Positions 18,871-28,839 of a DNA stretch of 64,000 bases are shown here, in pieces (the first letter of the stretch is position 1; every line of letters starts with the position of its first letter). Source of the DNA: Prevotella histicola JCM 15637 = DNF00424. GTDB lineage: Bacteria > Bacteroidota > Bacteroidia > Bacteroidales > Bacteroidaceae. The notes beneath the pieces were generated by a model. That model saw nothing but the letters and a program-made list of their open reading frames with translations. It made no database searches and was not told where the DNA came from. Made by a program: the position numbers and the translations under genes. The DNA lies in contig NZ_BAJX01000005.1 of NCBI RefSeq assembly GCF_000613925.1, forward strand, positions 62,001-126,000. The letters run 5' to 3'.

Positions 18871-18912
18871 TATCAACAGGAAGAGAGGATGATAATTATC
18901 ATCAGGTTGATA
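18871..18912. other. Nested palindrome downstream of tRNA-Asn
   Basis: A perfect 16-bp palindrome, GATGATAATTATCATC (18888-18903), is enclosed by TATCAAC (18871-18877) and GTTGATA (18906-18912) in inverted orientation. It lies between the tRNA terminator and the convergent GH43 gene end. It could be a protein-binding site or an RNA hairpin. The rest of 18913-19019 holds nothing recognisable. Confidence 0.45.
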
Positions 18913-19019
18913 AATACAAGATTTATAAAGGTACATTCATAAAAAGATTGCCTATAAAATAATGATGGTACTATAATTCCGCATCACTTTCCTACAAGAA
19001 AGCATAGATTACTCCCTCT

Positions 19020-20285
19020 TTATCGGTCAACCTTTATTATCTTCTGCTCCAGCTTTCCTGCTACCCCATTTACCTTAACAATATAAATCCCATTAGCTAT
19101 ATCATTAACCCAGAGTTCTTGGACTTCTGTTGAACGCCCAGTTTTTATCCTCTCTCCACAGATATTATACAGACTCCAAATAAAAGAAGAATGGACTGGA
19201 GCATGGATTTCATAATGATTTTCGCCACTGTTCGTTATGGTATAGGTCTTATTAAAAGCTGTAACATCATTGATTGCTGTTGCAGAGAAAGTGGGTTTTA
19301 CTGACTTTTCAGAAGGTTTTCCACCAGTGAAGAATGGCCAACCATCTTTATCCCAGTTTACTTTATCTAGGAACAATAGCCTACCATCACTGGGTTTCAT
19401 AACATCATAGCCATGATAAAGTACCCAATAACTACCCTTATCATCCTTTATCAACTCAGAATGATGTCCTGGGCCTTTCACCTTATCACTACCCTGAAGG
19501 ACTACATCTGAGAAATGGTCCATAATACTTTGCCCTGCTTTATTCAGATATGGCCCTTTAATATTCTTACTACGAGCTACAACGACATGGTAAGTACTAT
19601 TAAGTTCATTACAACAGCTACCTGCTGAAGCAAAGAAATAATAGTAATCACCTCGCCTCATCATCATAGTTCCCTCAACAAGAGTTCTATTCTTACCCTC
19701 AATAGGACTAATTTGGAACTTTGTTTCTTTCTTAAGTCTTAGACCATCTGCAGATAGTTCAGCACCGTATATACCATGAAAGCTGCCCCAAAAAAGATAT
19801 TTTTTACCGTCCTTATCTTGAAAGAAACATGGGTCAATACTGTTTCTTACACCAATCTCAGAGCTAGTAAAAAGTTTACCATGATCCTTAAAAGGACCAG
19901 AAGGAGAAGAAGAAGTTGCAACACCGATCCCACATTCCCATTCTCCACCCCAAACGGACATGGAATAGTAAAGTACATACTTTCCATTGATGTAGTTGAT
20001 ATCAGGTGCCCATAACCACCCATTCTTTACGAAAGTTGGACGCCCCGCTTTAGTGAAGGCACTGCCTACAAATGTCCAATCAACTAAGTTTAGGGACTTA
20101 TAAATAGGAATAGCAAGCCCCGCGCTCTCTGTTGCATAAACATAAAACCATCCGTCATTGGCTTTAATGACGGATGGATCTGCAAGATATTTCCTTATTA
20201 CAGGATTCGTATAAGTATTTTGCGCATAGATGTTCTGCAACCAAAGCAATGCAATCACTGCACATATCAAGACTCGTTTTTTCAT
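19020..20285 (-). CDS. Secreted glycoside hydrolase family 43 protein with type IX sorting tail
   Basis: The 421-aa protein has a signal peptide ending IYAQ and a five-bladed GH43 domain with the expected three acids: Asp36 in LADPSV, Asp151 in NSIDPCFF and Glu204 in LVEGTM. GH43 enzymes cleave arabinans, xylans and related side chains. From about residue 345 a C-terminal domain (SLYNICGERIKTG, then NGIYIVKVNG) resembles a type IX secretion sorting domain, which would carry it to the cell surface. It is the last gene of the leftward SusC/SusD locus. The exact substrate cannot be read from sequence. Confidence 0.88.
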   Translation of the reverse strand: MKKRVLICAVIALLWLQNIYAQNTYTNPVIRKYLADPSVIKANDGWFYVYATESAGLAIPIYKSLNLVDWTFVGSAFTKAGRPTFVKNGWLWAPDINYINGKYVLYYSMSVWGGEWECGIGVATSSSPSGPFKDHGKLFTSSEIGVRNSIDPCFFQDKDGKKYLFWGSFHGIYGAELSADGLRLKKETKFQISPIEGKNRTLVEGTMMMRRGDYYYFFASAGSCCNELNSTYHVVVARSKNIKGPYLNKAGQSIMDHFSDVVLQGSDKVKGPGHHSELIKDDKGSYWVLYHGYDVMKPSDGRLLFLDKVNWDKDGWPFFTGGKPSEKSVKPTFSATAINDVTAFNKTYTITNSGENHYEIHAPVHSSFIWSLYNICGERIKTGRSTEVQELWVNDIANGIYIVKVNGVAGKLEQKIIKVDR

Positions 20286-20317
20286 TACTTTTAATTGATT
20301 CGAGACTAAGAGGATAA

Positions 20318-20788
20318 TTATTTCTTGAAATGTATTGTAGCCTTGATTGTTGAACCAGTAGGGAGCAAAGCAGAAGGCTGACTAGCATCAATTGGAATTC
20401 CTGTCAGATTAATGAAAATATCAATGGCATCAGTAGAACCATAATTGCCAGAAAGCAAATTAGCCTTTTCTACATAATCTTTTAAGAATGCGTATGGCAC
20501 CTTTAAAGATAAAGTGTTCAATTCTCCTACTACTGGTTGTCCACTCACCTCTTCTACATCCGAGGTGTAAGCATTAGAAAGATATACACGGTATTTAGCA
20601 TTCATCACATCAATCCAACGTAAGGTAAGTGCATCTACCGTATCATTCTCTAAGTCCACATTATATTCACTGTGCTCAAGGAATAGACTCTTTGCACGAG
20701 GTACCCCTGCCCCATCCTCCTTAACACATGAGCTAAGGAAGATGCTGGTAAAGATACAAGTTAAAATAACATATACTAGTTTATTCAT
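20318..20788 (-). CDS. Small SusE-type outer-membrane lipoprotein
   Basis: The 156-aa lipoprotein has a signal sequence with the lipobox LSSC at residue 21. The mature part has one Ig-like domain in the style of SusE N-termini (VDALTLRWIDVMNAKYRVYL). It is probably a surface glycan-binding or accessory protein of the locus. It lies 31 bp from the next SusE-type gene and 32 bp from GH43, which fits one operon. No catalytic motif is visible. Confidence 0.7.
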   Translation of the reverse strand: MNKLVYVILTCIFTSIFLSSCVKEDGAGVPRAKSLFLEHSEYNVDLENDTVDALTLRWIDVMNAKYRVYLSNAYTSDVEEVSGQPVVGELNTLSLKVPYAFLKDYVEKANLLSGNYGSTDAIDIFINLTGIPIDASQPSALLPTGSTIKATIHFKK

Positions 20789-20819
20789 CTCTTCAATATT
20801 TAATTAATTCAAGATTCTA

Positions 20820-21953
20820 TTACTGAACAGGTTCGAAGGATGTGTGTAAGTCATCAGCATCTAAATAGAGCGAGAACTTAAATCTACCAGGGGTTGTCAC
20901 TTTCCATTTCACGTCACCACCAGCACTTTCATATCGGAACATGCTCAACTGGTGATTAACAGCTGGATCAGCATTAGGTTCAGGTGCATAAAAGAACTGA
21001 TCGCCCCAGCTTGTACCTGTATTCACTTTAATCTCACCAACCTTAAATTCACCGACCCATGAATAGATGTATGGATAACGTGGGTTTTCTATTGTAAAGA
21101 CACCTTCAGAAGATGCCGGATCCCATCCGATAGAACAGCCATCTCCAACGATACGGATCGTTTCTGGATTTGGTAACTGAACTATATTGAGGACACGACA
21201 GTCCATAAAATCATCATTGGTATCAACAATAATTGTACGCTTACCTGTCACAGTATTTGTAAATGGTTGTACATTTCCATTATCTATAAACTTCACTTTT
21301 CCCCCAGTATCTTGACCATAAGCAGGATAAGCATCAGTTGTCGAAGTAGTAAAGTAATAGGTACATGGTTTCATAGAAAGTGTAGCTTCATAAATACCTG
21401 TACCTAACTGACGTTGAGACATACGTTCAACTCGTTCAGCACCAGTTGCATCATCTTTAATATGAGCATATAGATAAGTAGGATTCTTTTCATAACCCGT
21501 CACACGGAACTCTACTTTTGATACTTCTGGCTTGATATACTTTATTTGATTATTTACCGTACCGACCAATTCTGCTGTTACAGCAATAGAGGTCCCTGCT
21601 GGTACCCAACGAGCAACAATAGCATTCAGATCTTTATGAGTAAAAGAAACTTCATGAGCGCCACCTAAAGAGAAGAAATCACTATGATGCTCATTCTTTG
21701 AATCTGTTGCATAAAAACGCAAGGCATAGGTTATTGAGTCATAATTTTCTATAGGACTTTTTACTGTATTCCATTTGAAAGTGACAGCAGACTCATCCTC
21801 TTGTGCCTTACTAAGTGTCAGTTCTGTTACTGATGCCTGAAGATGCATATCATCAGGCTGATTCTCTAAAGTAAAATAGGTTGGATCCTCATTACATGCT
21901 GTAAAAACCAGTAGGATACACAACAATCCGAAGAATTTATTTATTGTATTCAT
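20820..21953 (-). CDS. SusE/SusF-type surface lipoprotein
   Basis: The 377-aa lipoprotein has a lipobox, VFTAC, near residue 20. It starts with a SusE-like Ig domain (LSKAQEDESAVTFKW). Later domains look like the CBM-type repeats of SusE/SusF, with WDPASSEGVFTIENPRYPYI and a C-terminal WKVTTPGRFKFSLYLDADDL. Such proteins bind the target glycan at the cell surface. It directly follows susD by 39 bp. The glycan is not known; the only enzyme of the locus is GH43. Confidence 0.78.
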   Translation of the reverse strand: MNTINKFFGLLCILLVFTACNEDPTYFTLENQPDDMHLQASVTELTLSKAQEDESAVTFKWNTVKSPIENYDSITYALRFYATDSKNEHHSDFFSLGGAHEVSFTHKDLNAIVARWVPAGTSIAVTAELVGTVNNQIKYIKPEVSKVEFRVTGYEKNPTYLYAHIKDDATGAERVERMSQRQLGTGIYEATLSMKPCTYYFTTSTTDAYPAYGQDTGGKVKFIDNGNVQPFTNTVTGKRTIIVDTNDDFMDCRVLNIVQLPNPETIRIVGDGCSIGWDPASSEGVFTIENPRYPYIYSWVGEFKVGEIKVNTGTSWGDQFFYAPEPNADPAVNHQLSMFRYESAGGDVKWKVTTPGRFKFSLYLDADDLHTSFEPVQ

Positions 21954-21992
21954 TATTATCTAACTTATTTTTAAAGAATAGACTAAGATTAA

Positions 21993-23918
21993 TTAATCGC
22001 CCCAGAATGGTCCTTGAACAAGATTCGGATTCTTCTCATACTCATCAATATATACAGGCATCCAATAGTACTGACGTTTCCAAATACGATGTTGGAAAAC
22101 AGTTCGCTTGTAGAACGTATCCTCGGAATTACCCAATGCATTCATACCATAACCATCACCTGTTATCTCTGGAAGGTTCTCAGCCTCTTTCCAACGGCGT
22201 ATATCATACCAGCGGTTGTCTTCAAAACAAAGTTCAACACGCCTCTCAGCCCGAATAACCTTACGTAAAGCAGCCTGTGTATTGTCAATATGAATAAAGT
22301 TATCATCCTGTATTGGCACATTATCAAAAGTATACTTACGCACTCCTGCACGTTCACGAATGAGATTCAGATACTCCAAGGCAGATGTACGTGCACTGAC
22401 ATCATCGTGAGCTTCATTCTCTGCCTCAGCATAATCAAGATAAGTAAATGCTAAACGGTATATGAAACCTTGGCGATCAGTAATCTTACCGGTTTTTATG
22501 TTATCAGTCATACAGATAGCTTTACGAAGGAGATAACCATTCTGTGGAGCATCATGTGGTGAACTCGACTGAATATTGTCTTTATGATTATAGAACATAT
22601 CGACTTTTCTATTCACATAAGTCAACCACGCCCCATTATAGGTTACAGCATTATAGAAACGTGGTTCACGATTACAATACATATTATATGTATGCTTCGC
22701 TGTAACTTCTCCAGGCTTACCCGTGCCATATTCCCACTTAGTATTACGTGTATCAACAGCATTTGAGAAGCCTTCTTCATTGTAATTAGAATTCACATCT
22801 GAGATGGGCAAGCCATTTTTAGTAAAGAAAGCATCAACTAGTCCTTGATAAACACCAAGTCCATTACCACCACCAACTTCACGTACAGAGCACCAATTAA
22901 GCAAGCCATCAATCTGCTTATAAGCATTTCCCTTCGTTACAGGGAACGTTATTTCACGATTTCCCTCACTCCAACGTTTCAGATGTACATTATAAGTAGA
23001 CATAAATGGGTCAATGGAACCATCATCATTATATTCCTTGTACAGTTTATAACCAGCCTTCTCAGCCTCATCAATACATAATTTACAAGCTTCTGCTGCC
23101 TTCACCCACTTCTGTGGATCATATGTAGGATTGAATATTAATTCTCCGGACTTGTTACGATAATCTTTATACCATGGATTACCATTAACTAACGGGCTAG
23201 CTGCAAAGAGCAACATACGAGCTCGGACTGTCAGGGCCATAATCTTTGTTATACGACCATACTTAGCAGGATCCTCATAAGTAGCAGGCAAAGCATTTGC
23301 AGCCTCCAACATCTCTTTATCACAATAGTTGACAATATCATCAAACTTAGATTGCCCTATCATCAAATCAGATAACGTAAAGTCTGTCGGAGCTATATAA
23401 TCAGGTTTAAAAGGAATACCACCATAAGCTTCAGCCATTTGCCACCAGCCGTAAGCTGTCAAAAACTTTAATTCATTCTTAATGTTATCAACTTCTCTCT
23501 GCGGAAGATCTTGATCTGGCAAAGCCTTTATTCTCTGTTCTATGATATAACCATGACGTATATATTTAGGCATAGCTGCCCAAAGATCTCCATCCCAATC
23601 AGAGTTAATTGTCCATTGTCCAAAGATTCTTGGAATTGTGTGTTTCCATCCCCATTGCTCCCAACGACGTGAAGGAGTCAAATCATCAGCAAATACCTCA
23701 TATCCATCCTTTATCAAAGCAAACTTATCTGGGGTATGGATGACATTATAAACATAAGACAACATTGAGTAGACCTTGTCACGATTCGTAAACACAATAT
23801 CCATATTAAGCTCTGTATCAGGTTCCTTATCAAGATAATCAGAGCAAGATGTTGTCATTGTTACAGCCATCAGGCCAACCATGAAATATTTTGTAATTTT
23901 CAAAGTTCTCATCTTCAA
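21993..23918 (-). CDS. SusD-type nutrient-binding lipoprotein (RagB/SusD)
   Basis: The 641-aa lipoprotein caps the SusC channel and binds glycan. The lipobox MTTSC lies near residue 25, followed by DYLDKEPDTELNMD. The family's C-terminal pattern is visible: FTYLDYAEAENEA, then LEYLNLIRERAG, RAERRVELCFEDNRWYDIRR, and the ending QNPGY-like NPNLVQGPFWGD. It begins 5 bp after the SusC gene, so they are co-transcribed. Longer than the starch-locus SusD at 42488. Confidence 0.93.
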   Translation of the reverse strand: MKMRTLKITKYFMVGLMAVTMTTSCSDYLDKEPDTELNMDIVFTNRDKVYSMLSYVYNVIHTPDKFALIKDGYEVFADDLTPSRRWEQWGWKHTIPRIFGQWTINSDWDGDLWAAMPKYIRHGYIIEQRIKALPDQDLPQREVDNIKNELKFLTAYGWWQMAEAYGGIPFKPDYIAPTDFTLSDLMIGQSKFDDIVNYCDKEMLEAANALPATYEDPAKYGRITKIMALTVRARMLLFAASPLVNGNPWYKDYRNKSGELIFNPTYDPQKWVKAAEACKLCIDEAEKAGYKLYKEYNDDGSIDPFMSTYNVHLKRWSEGNREITFPVTKGNAYKQIDGLLNWCSVREVGGGNGLGVYQGLVDAFFTKNGLPISDVNSNYNEEGFSNAVDTRNTKWEYGTGKPGEVTAKHTYNMYCNREPRFYNAVTYNGAWLTYVNRKVDMFYNHKDNIQSSSPHDAPQNGYLLRKAICMTDNIKTGKITDRQGFIYRLAFTYLDYAEAENEAHDDVSARTSALEYLNLIRERAGVRKYTFDNVPIQDDNFIHIDNTQAALRKVIRAERRVELCFEDNRWYDIRRWKEAENLPEITGDGYGMNALGNSEDTFYKRTVFQHRIWKRQYYWMPVYIDEYEKNPNLVQGPFWGD

Positions 23919-23923
23919 TTTTA

Positions 23924-26900
23924 TTAGAAATTAATATCCAACCCAAATTGTACTGAACGATTCATTGGGTACTTCAAGCCATCACCTGTTCCCAGCTCTG
24001 GATCCCATAATTTAAAGCCAGAGAGGCAGAAGAGATTATTACCACTGACATAAACACGAAGATTCTTTACGTATAAATTCTTTAACCATTGGGCATTAAG
24101 CGTATATCCGACCTCTATCGTCTTACAACGCAAAAAGCTCATATCCTTCTTCCACCATGTCGAAGCACGATAGTTGTTTAGGTCAGGTCCATAGGTAAGC
24201 CTTGGCCAGAATGCATACGGATCTTGATTATCAGCAGTCCAACGATCACTGAGATTCTCACTGTAAGCATTACCTTGTACGGTTGTTCCACTTGCTGGTA
24301 TAAAATATGGTGAACCACCTATAATACGATGGGTATCTCCAACTCCTTGAAAAAAGAAATTCACATCAATATTCTTATAAGCAATAACACCACCAAAGCC
24401 ATACACAATACGTGGGTCAACTGTTCCACCAATAAAGCCAGCATCTTCTTCTGTGATAACACCATCCCCATTCATATCTACATATTTTATATCACCTGGC
24501 TTCAGATCTGTACCTCCCACCCCACTTTGTGACGGAATACCAAATTTCAAAGAACCATCAGCATTGAAATCACTTGGCATAAAAAGACGCTCTGCAGTAA
24601 GACCCTGTAGTTCATTCAGAGAACGACCAGTCTGTGCACGATAAGTCCCTTTCTTTATTTCGGGCTCATCATACTCATCAACACGGTTCTTTGCATAGGT
24701 AAAGTTTACATAAGCAGAAGTGAACCAATCCTTGTTCCACTGCTTATGGAAGTTGAGGCTCATATCAACACCACCATTGGTAACCTTACCAAAGTTAGCC
24801 CATGGTGCATTGATAAACCCACTCTGTGTTGGATGATAGTACGTTTCATGAAGATGTTTGAACGATTCTCACGGAAGATATCTAGATTGAAATCAAGCAT
24901 ATTCCAAAGTCCCAACTCAAAGCCCACATTATATTTCTTCACCGTTTCCCATGTCAAGTTGCTTACACCAATATCACCCTCTGTAATACCCGTATAACTA
25001 CTCTGTCCTGTCGTACCCCATACATAACCTTCTGCATTTGTATTCATAGTAGTCAGGTAAGCAAAGCGGCGTCCACCTATATTATCATCTCCAGCCTTTC
25101 CAACACTGGCACGAAACTTTATCTTATTGAACGTCTTATGATACTTCTGCATCCATGGCTCTTCACTCATCAACCATCCTATAGCAAGTGATGGGAAGAA
25201 GCCAAAGCGCTTTCCTTTGGCAAAATTCTCCGAACCATTATAACCAAAATTGAACTCAGCAACATAACGATTATCATAGGTATAAGATAAACGCCCCGCT
25301 ATACCCTGCTTACGATAGTCTTGAATGTCACCATCATCATAAGCTTGCTGATTATACAGGAAAAGCGCATCAACGTCATGTTTACCGAAACGATGCTTAT
25401 ATAACACATCTGCTTCAAAGTAAACACGGGTATTACCATAATCACTACCTTTATAACTACTCATAGATTCATCACCTACCGTACCTTGGGTGTGAATCAG
25501 ATTACCTTCTACGTCTCTACCTGTAGCAGGGAGGACTGTACCTGGATTAGCCTTACGTCCACGCTGACTCTTATTCCAACGGTCAAAACTAAAGAGCCCC
25601 TTAACTTTTAATCCAGGTGTGATAACTTTCAAGTCTTGTTCTACAGCGAAAAGAGTTTGAATCTTTGAGCTTGTATAGAAGTCATACCCATGCTGTGTAA
25701 CCGTTTCCCATGGGTTAGCACGGTTCGATACTTTTGGAATCGTGCCATCACTATAACGGATTGGATGTACAAACGGTAAGGTCTGGAAAGCTTCTGTAAA
25801 CGCATCATCTGTGTTACAACTCTGCTGCTTAAAACGATTCAGATAACCTCCGATACTTACACTAAGCAGAGTTGTCTTAGTTACATCCATATCAATATTG
25901 GTACGAAGATTAAACTGCTGGTTGTTCGTTGCATTATCAACAATCAGAGATTTATCCTGTGCTAAAATACCCGTCTCACGGAAATAAGAAGCTACTATGG
26001 AATAACGCAAAAAGTCTGATCCACCACTAACCTCAAGGTTCGCACGTGAAGAATAAGCATAATCCTTTGTAATAGCGTCTATCCAATTCACATTCGGATA
26101 GAGGTCTGGATCATACCCGCTACGTGTACGGTCTATCTGCAACTGGGTAAACGGGATGGGAGAACCATCGTGTTGTGCCACATTATTAAGCAGACTCATA
26201 TAGTCTGGTGCATCCAAGAACTTTGGCAGTTTTGTTGGTGAATTGATAGACTGCTCCACATGAAATCTCACTGCAGGTGCACCAATCTTTCCATGTTTTG
26301 TCGTAATGACGATTACACCGTTTGCACCACGAACACCATACATGGCACTTGCTGATGCATCTTTCAATATAGAGAAGGACTCTATCTCTGACACATCAAC
26401 ACTGTTCAGGTCACGTTCTACACCATCAACCAGTACCAACGGTGCACGATTTCCTGAGAAAGTACTGATACCACGAATCCAGAAATTAGAATCGTCATAG
26501 CCAGGTTCACCTGAACGTTGAATGCCAATGACACCCGATAGCTTACCAGCAAGATTATTAGATAAGGTACGCGTATTGCCAAACTTCAGTTCAGTGGGTT
26601 GAATAGTCTGAATAGCACCAACGATAGATGCTTTCTTCTGACTACTGAAACCCGTAACCACAACCTCGTCAATGTCCTTAGTGTCCTCTTCCATAATAAC
26701 ATTCAAGGACTTAGAACCCGTAACGGGGACATTCAGTTTCTTATATCCTACATAAGAAAACTCAAGGGTTTTATTACCTTCGGGTACATCAAGTGAAAAC
26801 ATACCATCAATATCACTGATAGTACGTATTGGACCATTCGAACCAACGACAGTAACTGTCACACCAATCAATGGCTCCTTAGCCTTATCAGTTATCTGTC

Positions 26901-27066
26901 CTGTAACCTTAAAAGTCTTAGACTGCTGGTCTACTGACAAAGCTGATGGTACTGCCATTGCAGGAGTAATAACACCATTGGAAAACAGACATGCCAACAG
27001 ACAAGCAGCACTAAGCGTATGTCGGTTGAACATACTGCGGCAAATGGTAAAGCGTTTATTTCCCAT
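23924..27066 (-). CDS. SusC-type TonB-dependent receptor of the GH43 locus (frameshifted)
   Basis: Outer-membrane channel that imports glycan fragments. An N-terminal signal is followed by a carboxypeptidase-like domain (TFKVTGQITDKAKEPLIGVT), a TonB box region (EDTKDIDEVVVTGF), a plug with RGISTFSGNRAPLVLVDGVE, and a long barrel. The frame breaks at about 24841: the first part ends after NIFMKRT, and the continuation YHPTQSG and MSLNFHKQWNKDW to the C-terminal aromatic LDINF is one frame away. Adding one base joins them into about 1047 aa, the usual length. The barrel sequence around the break is well conserved, so an error is likelier than decay. First gene of the locus; no regulator is adjacent. 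Confidence 0.9.
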
Positions 27067-27145
27067 ATTTTTAAGTTTAAGTTATATTTTATCAAGTCGG
27101 TAAAATCGGGTAAAGATTGCTTAGTACAATTAAAATTAATGGTCG

Positions 27146-27153
27146 CAAAGATA
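27146..27153 (-). promoter_or_regulatory. Probable -7 box of the GH43-locus SusC gene
   Basis: On the minus strand this reads TATCTTTG, a TAnnTTTG match about 80 nt upstream of the start codon. The -33 position has no clear TTTG, which is common for regulated Sus-type promoters. Confidence 0.55.
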
Positions 27154-27414
27154 AACAAAAAGCCTTCTCCCCAACCTATTTATAATGTAATATACAACAA
27201 AATACAGATTTATATTTTTTTATTATCCTAAATATCAACTACTTACAAATGACACTAAAAAGAAAAATATATAATAAATAAAACAATCATTAACAATATA
27301 AAAAGCCCCATTTCATCGTATTCGGTGGTATAGACACAAGTTTAAGGATAACCAAAGTATGATATAAAATAAAATATGGTATAGACTTTTCAACAAGATT
27401 TCTACAAAGAATAA

Positions 27415-27450
27415 GGGTATGCATGTCTCCACTCTGGAGTCTGCATACCC
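27415..27450 (-). terminator. Terminator of the superoxide reductase gene
   Basis: GGGTATGCA pairs with TGCATACCC, with an inner CTCC/GGAG stem. It starts 33 bp past the stop codon of the leftward gene at 27484. Confidence 0.7.
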
Positions 27451-27483
27451 TTCACTATTATATGTCAGTTTGATATCTTTCGC

Positions 27484-27852
27484 TTATTTTGAGCGCCAAA
27501 GACCATGCAAGTTACAATATTCACGTGCATAAACCTCTGTTGCATCTGTCTTAAACTCTGCTACAGGACGGTCAGATGGGTTAAGATATTTACGAAGAAC
27601 CTCATTGTTATTCGTAATCAACTCAATCCACTGAATTGAATGTTCCTCGGTCATTGGGTGCTCTACCTCACCTACTGTTACACGATAACCACCTGCTATC
27701 TTCTCTACAACAGGTACATGTTTCTCTGTAGCAGCATCAGTAGTGTTCTCTTTTAGCAACTGCATGCTACCAACACCACTCTCGCTACCTACTAAAACTT
27801 CTACAATATTACCGCTCTCTGAGCACTTATATAATTCGTTTCTCTTTGCCAT
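27484..27852 (-). CDS. Superoxide reductase (desulfoferrodoxin family), centre I lost
   Basis: The 122-aa cytoplasmic enzyme reduces superoxide to peroxide without making oxygen, which suits an anaerobe. The catalytic iron ligands are all present: His45 in EKHVPVVE, His65 and His71 in [13 protein letters not shown], and Cys113 and His116 in EYCNLHGLW. The N-terminal desulforedoxin-like part keeps only Cys10 (YKCSESG); the second cysteine of the usual CxxC and the later CC pair are missing. The rubredoxin-type centre I therefore cannot form and the protein works as a one-iron enzyme. It is a single-gene unit with its own promoter and terminator. Confidence 0.92.
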   Translation of the reverse strand: MAKRNELYKCSESGNIVEVLVGSESGVGSMQLLKENTTDAATEKHVPVVEKIAGGYRVTVGEVEHPMTEEHSIQWIELITNNNEVLRKYLNPSDRPVAEFKTDATEVYAREYCNLHGLWRSK

Positions 27853-27880
27853 AATAAATTATTTCTTAATGTTACGTTTG

Positions 27881-27912
27881 CAAATTTAGAAGAAAATTCT
27901 GAAAGAAACAAA
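27881..27912 (-). promoter_or_regulatory. Promoter of the superoxide reductase gene
   Basis: On the minus strand TAAATTTG (27888-27881) is preceded by TTTG (27912-27909) with 20 nt between: full consensus, about 28 nt ahead of the start codon. Confidence 0.8.
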
Positions 27913-28153
27913 ACAATCACTTGTAAACATTACAACTTTTACATTCTTTAAGATTACATCCTACTCGACATTATCATACTTTCTTTCGTATCATACAGTC
28001 TTATAGGTTAACTGCTTGACAGGAATATCAATAAAAAACGCCTCAATTCCTCCCTACACAAATTGCTCATATCCCCACCAACTACATAACAGAGACACGT
28101 GAAGACTTTATCTCTAATCTATCTTTAATTCCCCTATCTTATTTTAAAATTAT

Positions 28154-28238
28154 GTTGCTGTCACTTTTAACATTTTAAATAACATACTAATAATAAGGAG
28201 GTTAAGCAGCAATACGGCATGACAGGAGTGACAGCAAC
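28154..28238. repeat. 85-bp element with 11-bp terminal inverted repeats (copy 2)
   Basis: It starts GTTGCTGTCAC and ends GTGACAGCAAC, a perfect inverted repeat. It is related to the element at 14994-15082, lying in opposite orientation; shared inner pieces are TTTTAACATTT after the left end and TGACAGGAGTGACAGCAAC at the right (TGATAGG... in copy 1). It lies between the superoxide reductase promoter and the end of the toxin-immunity operon and carries no gene. Confidence 0.75.
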
Positions 28239-28423
28239 TAAAAACAAAACTATATTAGGGGTTTAGAGTAACTATAGAACATGTAATACCAAAGACTGTA
28301 TCCATGATAATGTTTATATCTATTTATTGTGATAAGGTTTGCCATATTGTTTTCGTTTTGAATACTTAAAGCATTTAACACCATTTTTGAAGAGATTTTC
28401 CTACTCCACGATGGAAGATTAAC

Positions 28424-28762
28424 TCACTCAAAAGATCTGAATAATCCGTAAGCAATTGCAATAATACCAGCTTCATAGCCACTAAAATGCAATGAATATG
28501 CAGCCGTAAGACCAGGAGAAGGCTTGTTCTTGTCACGATATGTAAAAATGAAGAAAACAATACCTAACAATATTGCACAAATATTATCGTACTTCCCTAC
28601 AATCATAGCTATCACCGCTAAGATCACCATAAAACATCCTACACACAAATAAAAAAGACGTAAAGGGGTTATCGATCGTCTTCCTTTCTTGGCTATACAA
28701 TATACTATTATAGCACCTGCAACAAGGGATAATGAATCCCAAATATAATCACAATACACCAT
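28424..28762 (-). CDS. Four-helix membrane protein, distal tandem copy (putative immunity protein)
   Basis: The 112-aa protein has four hydrophobic segments at about residues 10-25, 33-54, 58-75 and 93-108, separated by the basic loop AKKGRRSITPLR and by YRDKNKPSPGLT. It differs from the gene at 28840-29178 at about 19 positions, clustered at residues 2-7 and in the last 30 residues, while the middle is identical. It is the last gene of the operon that carries the Rhs-core protein. No named family is recognised. By position, size and membrane nature I infer an immunity protein for the Rhs C-terminal toxin, or for a related toxin variant. Confidence 0.7.
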   Translation of the reverse strand: MVYCDYIWDSLSLVAGAIIVYCIAKKGRRSITPLRLFYLCVGCFMVILAVIAMIVGKYDNICAILLGIVFFIFTYRDKNKPSPGLTAAYSLHFSGYEAGIIAIAYGLFRSFE

Positions 28763-28839
28763 ATTGTTTTCGTTTTGAATACTTAAGCATTTAACACCAT
28801 TTTTGAAGAGATTTTCCTACTCCACTATAGAAGATTAAC

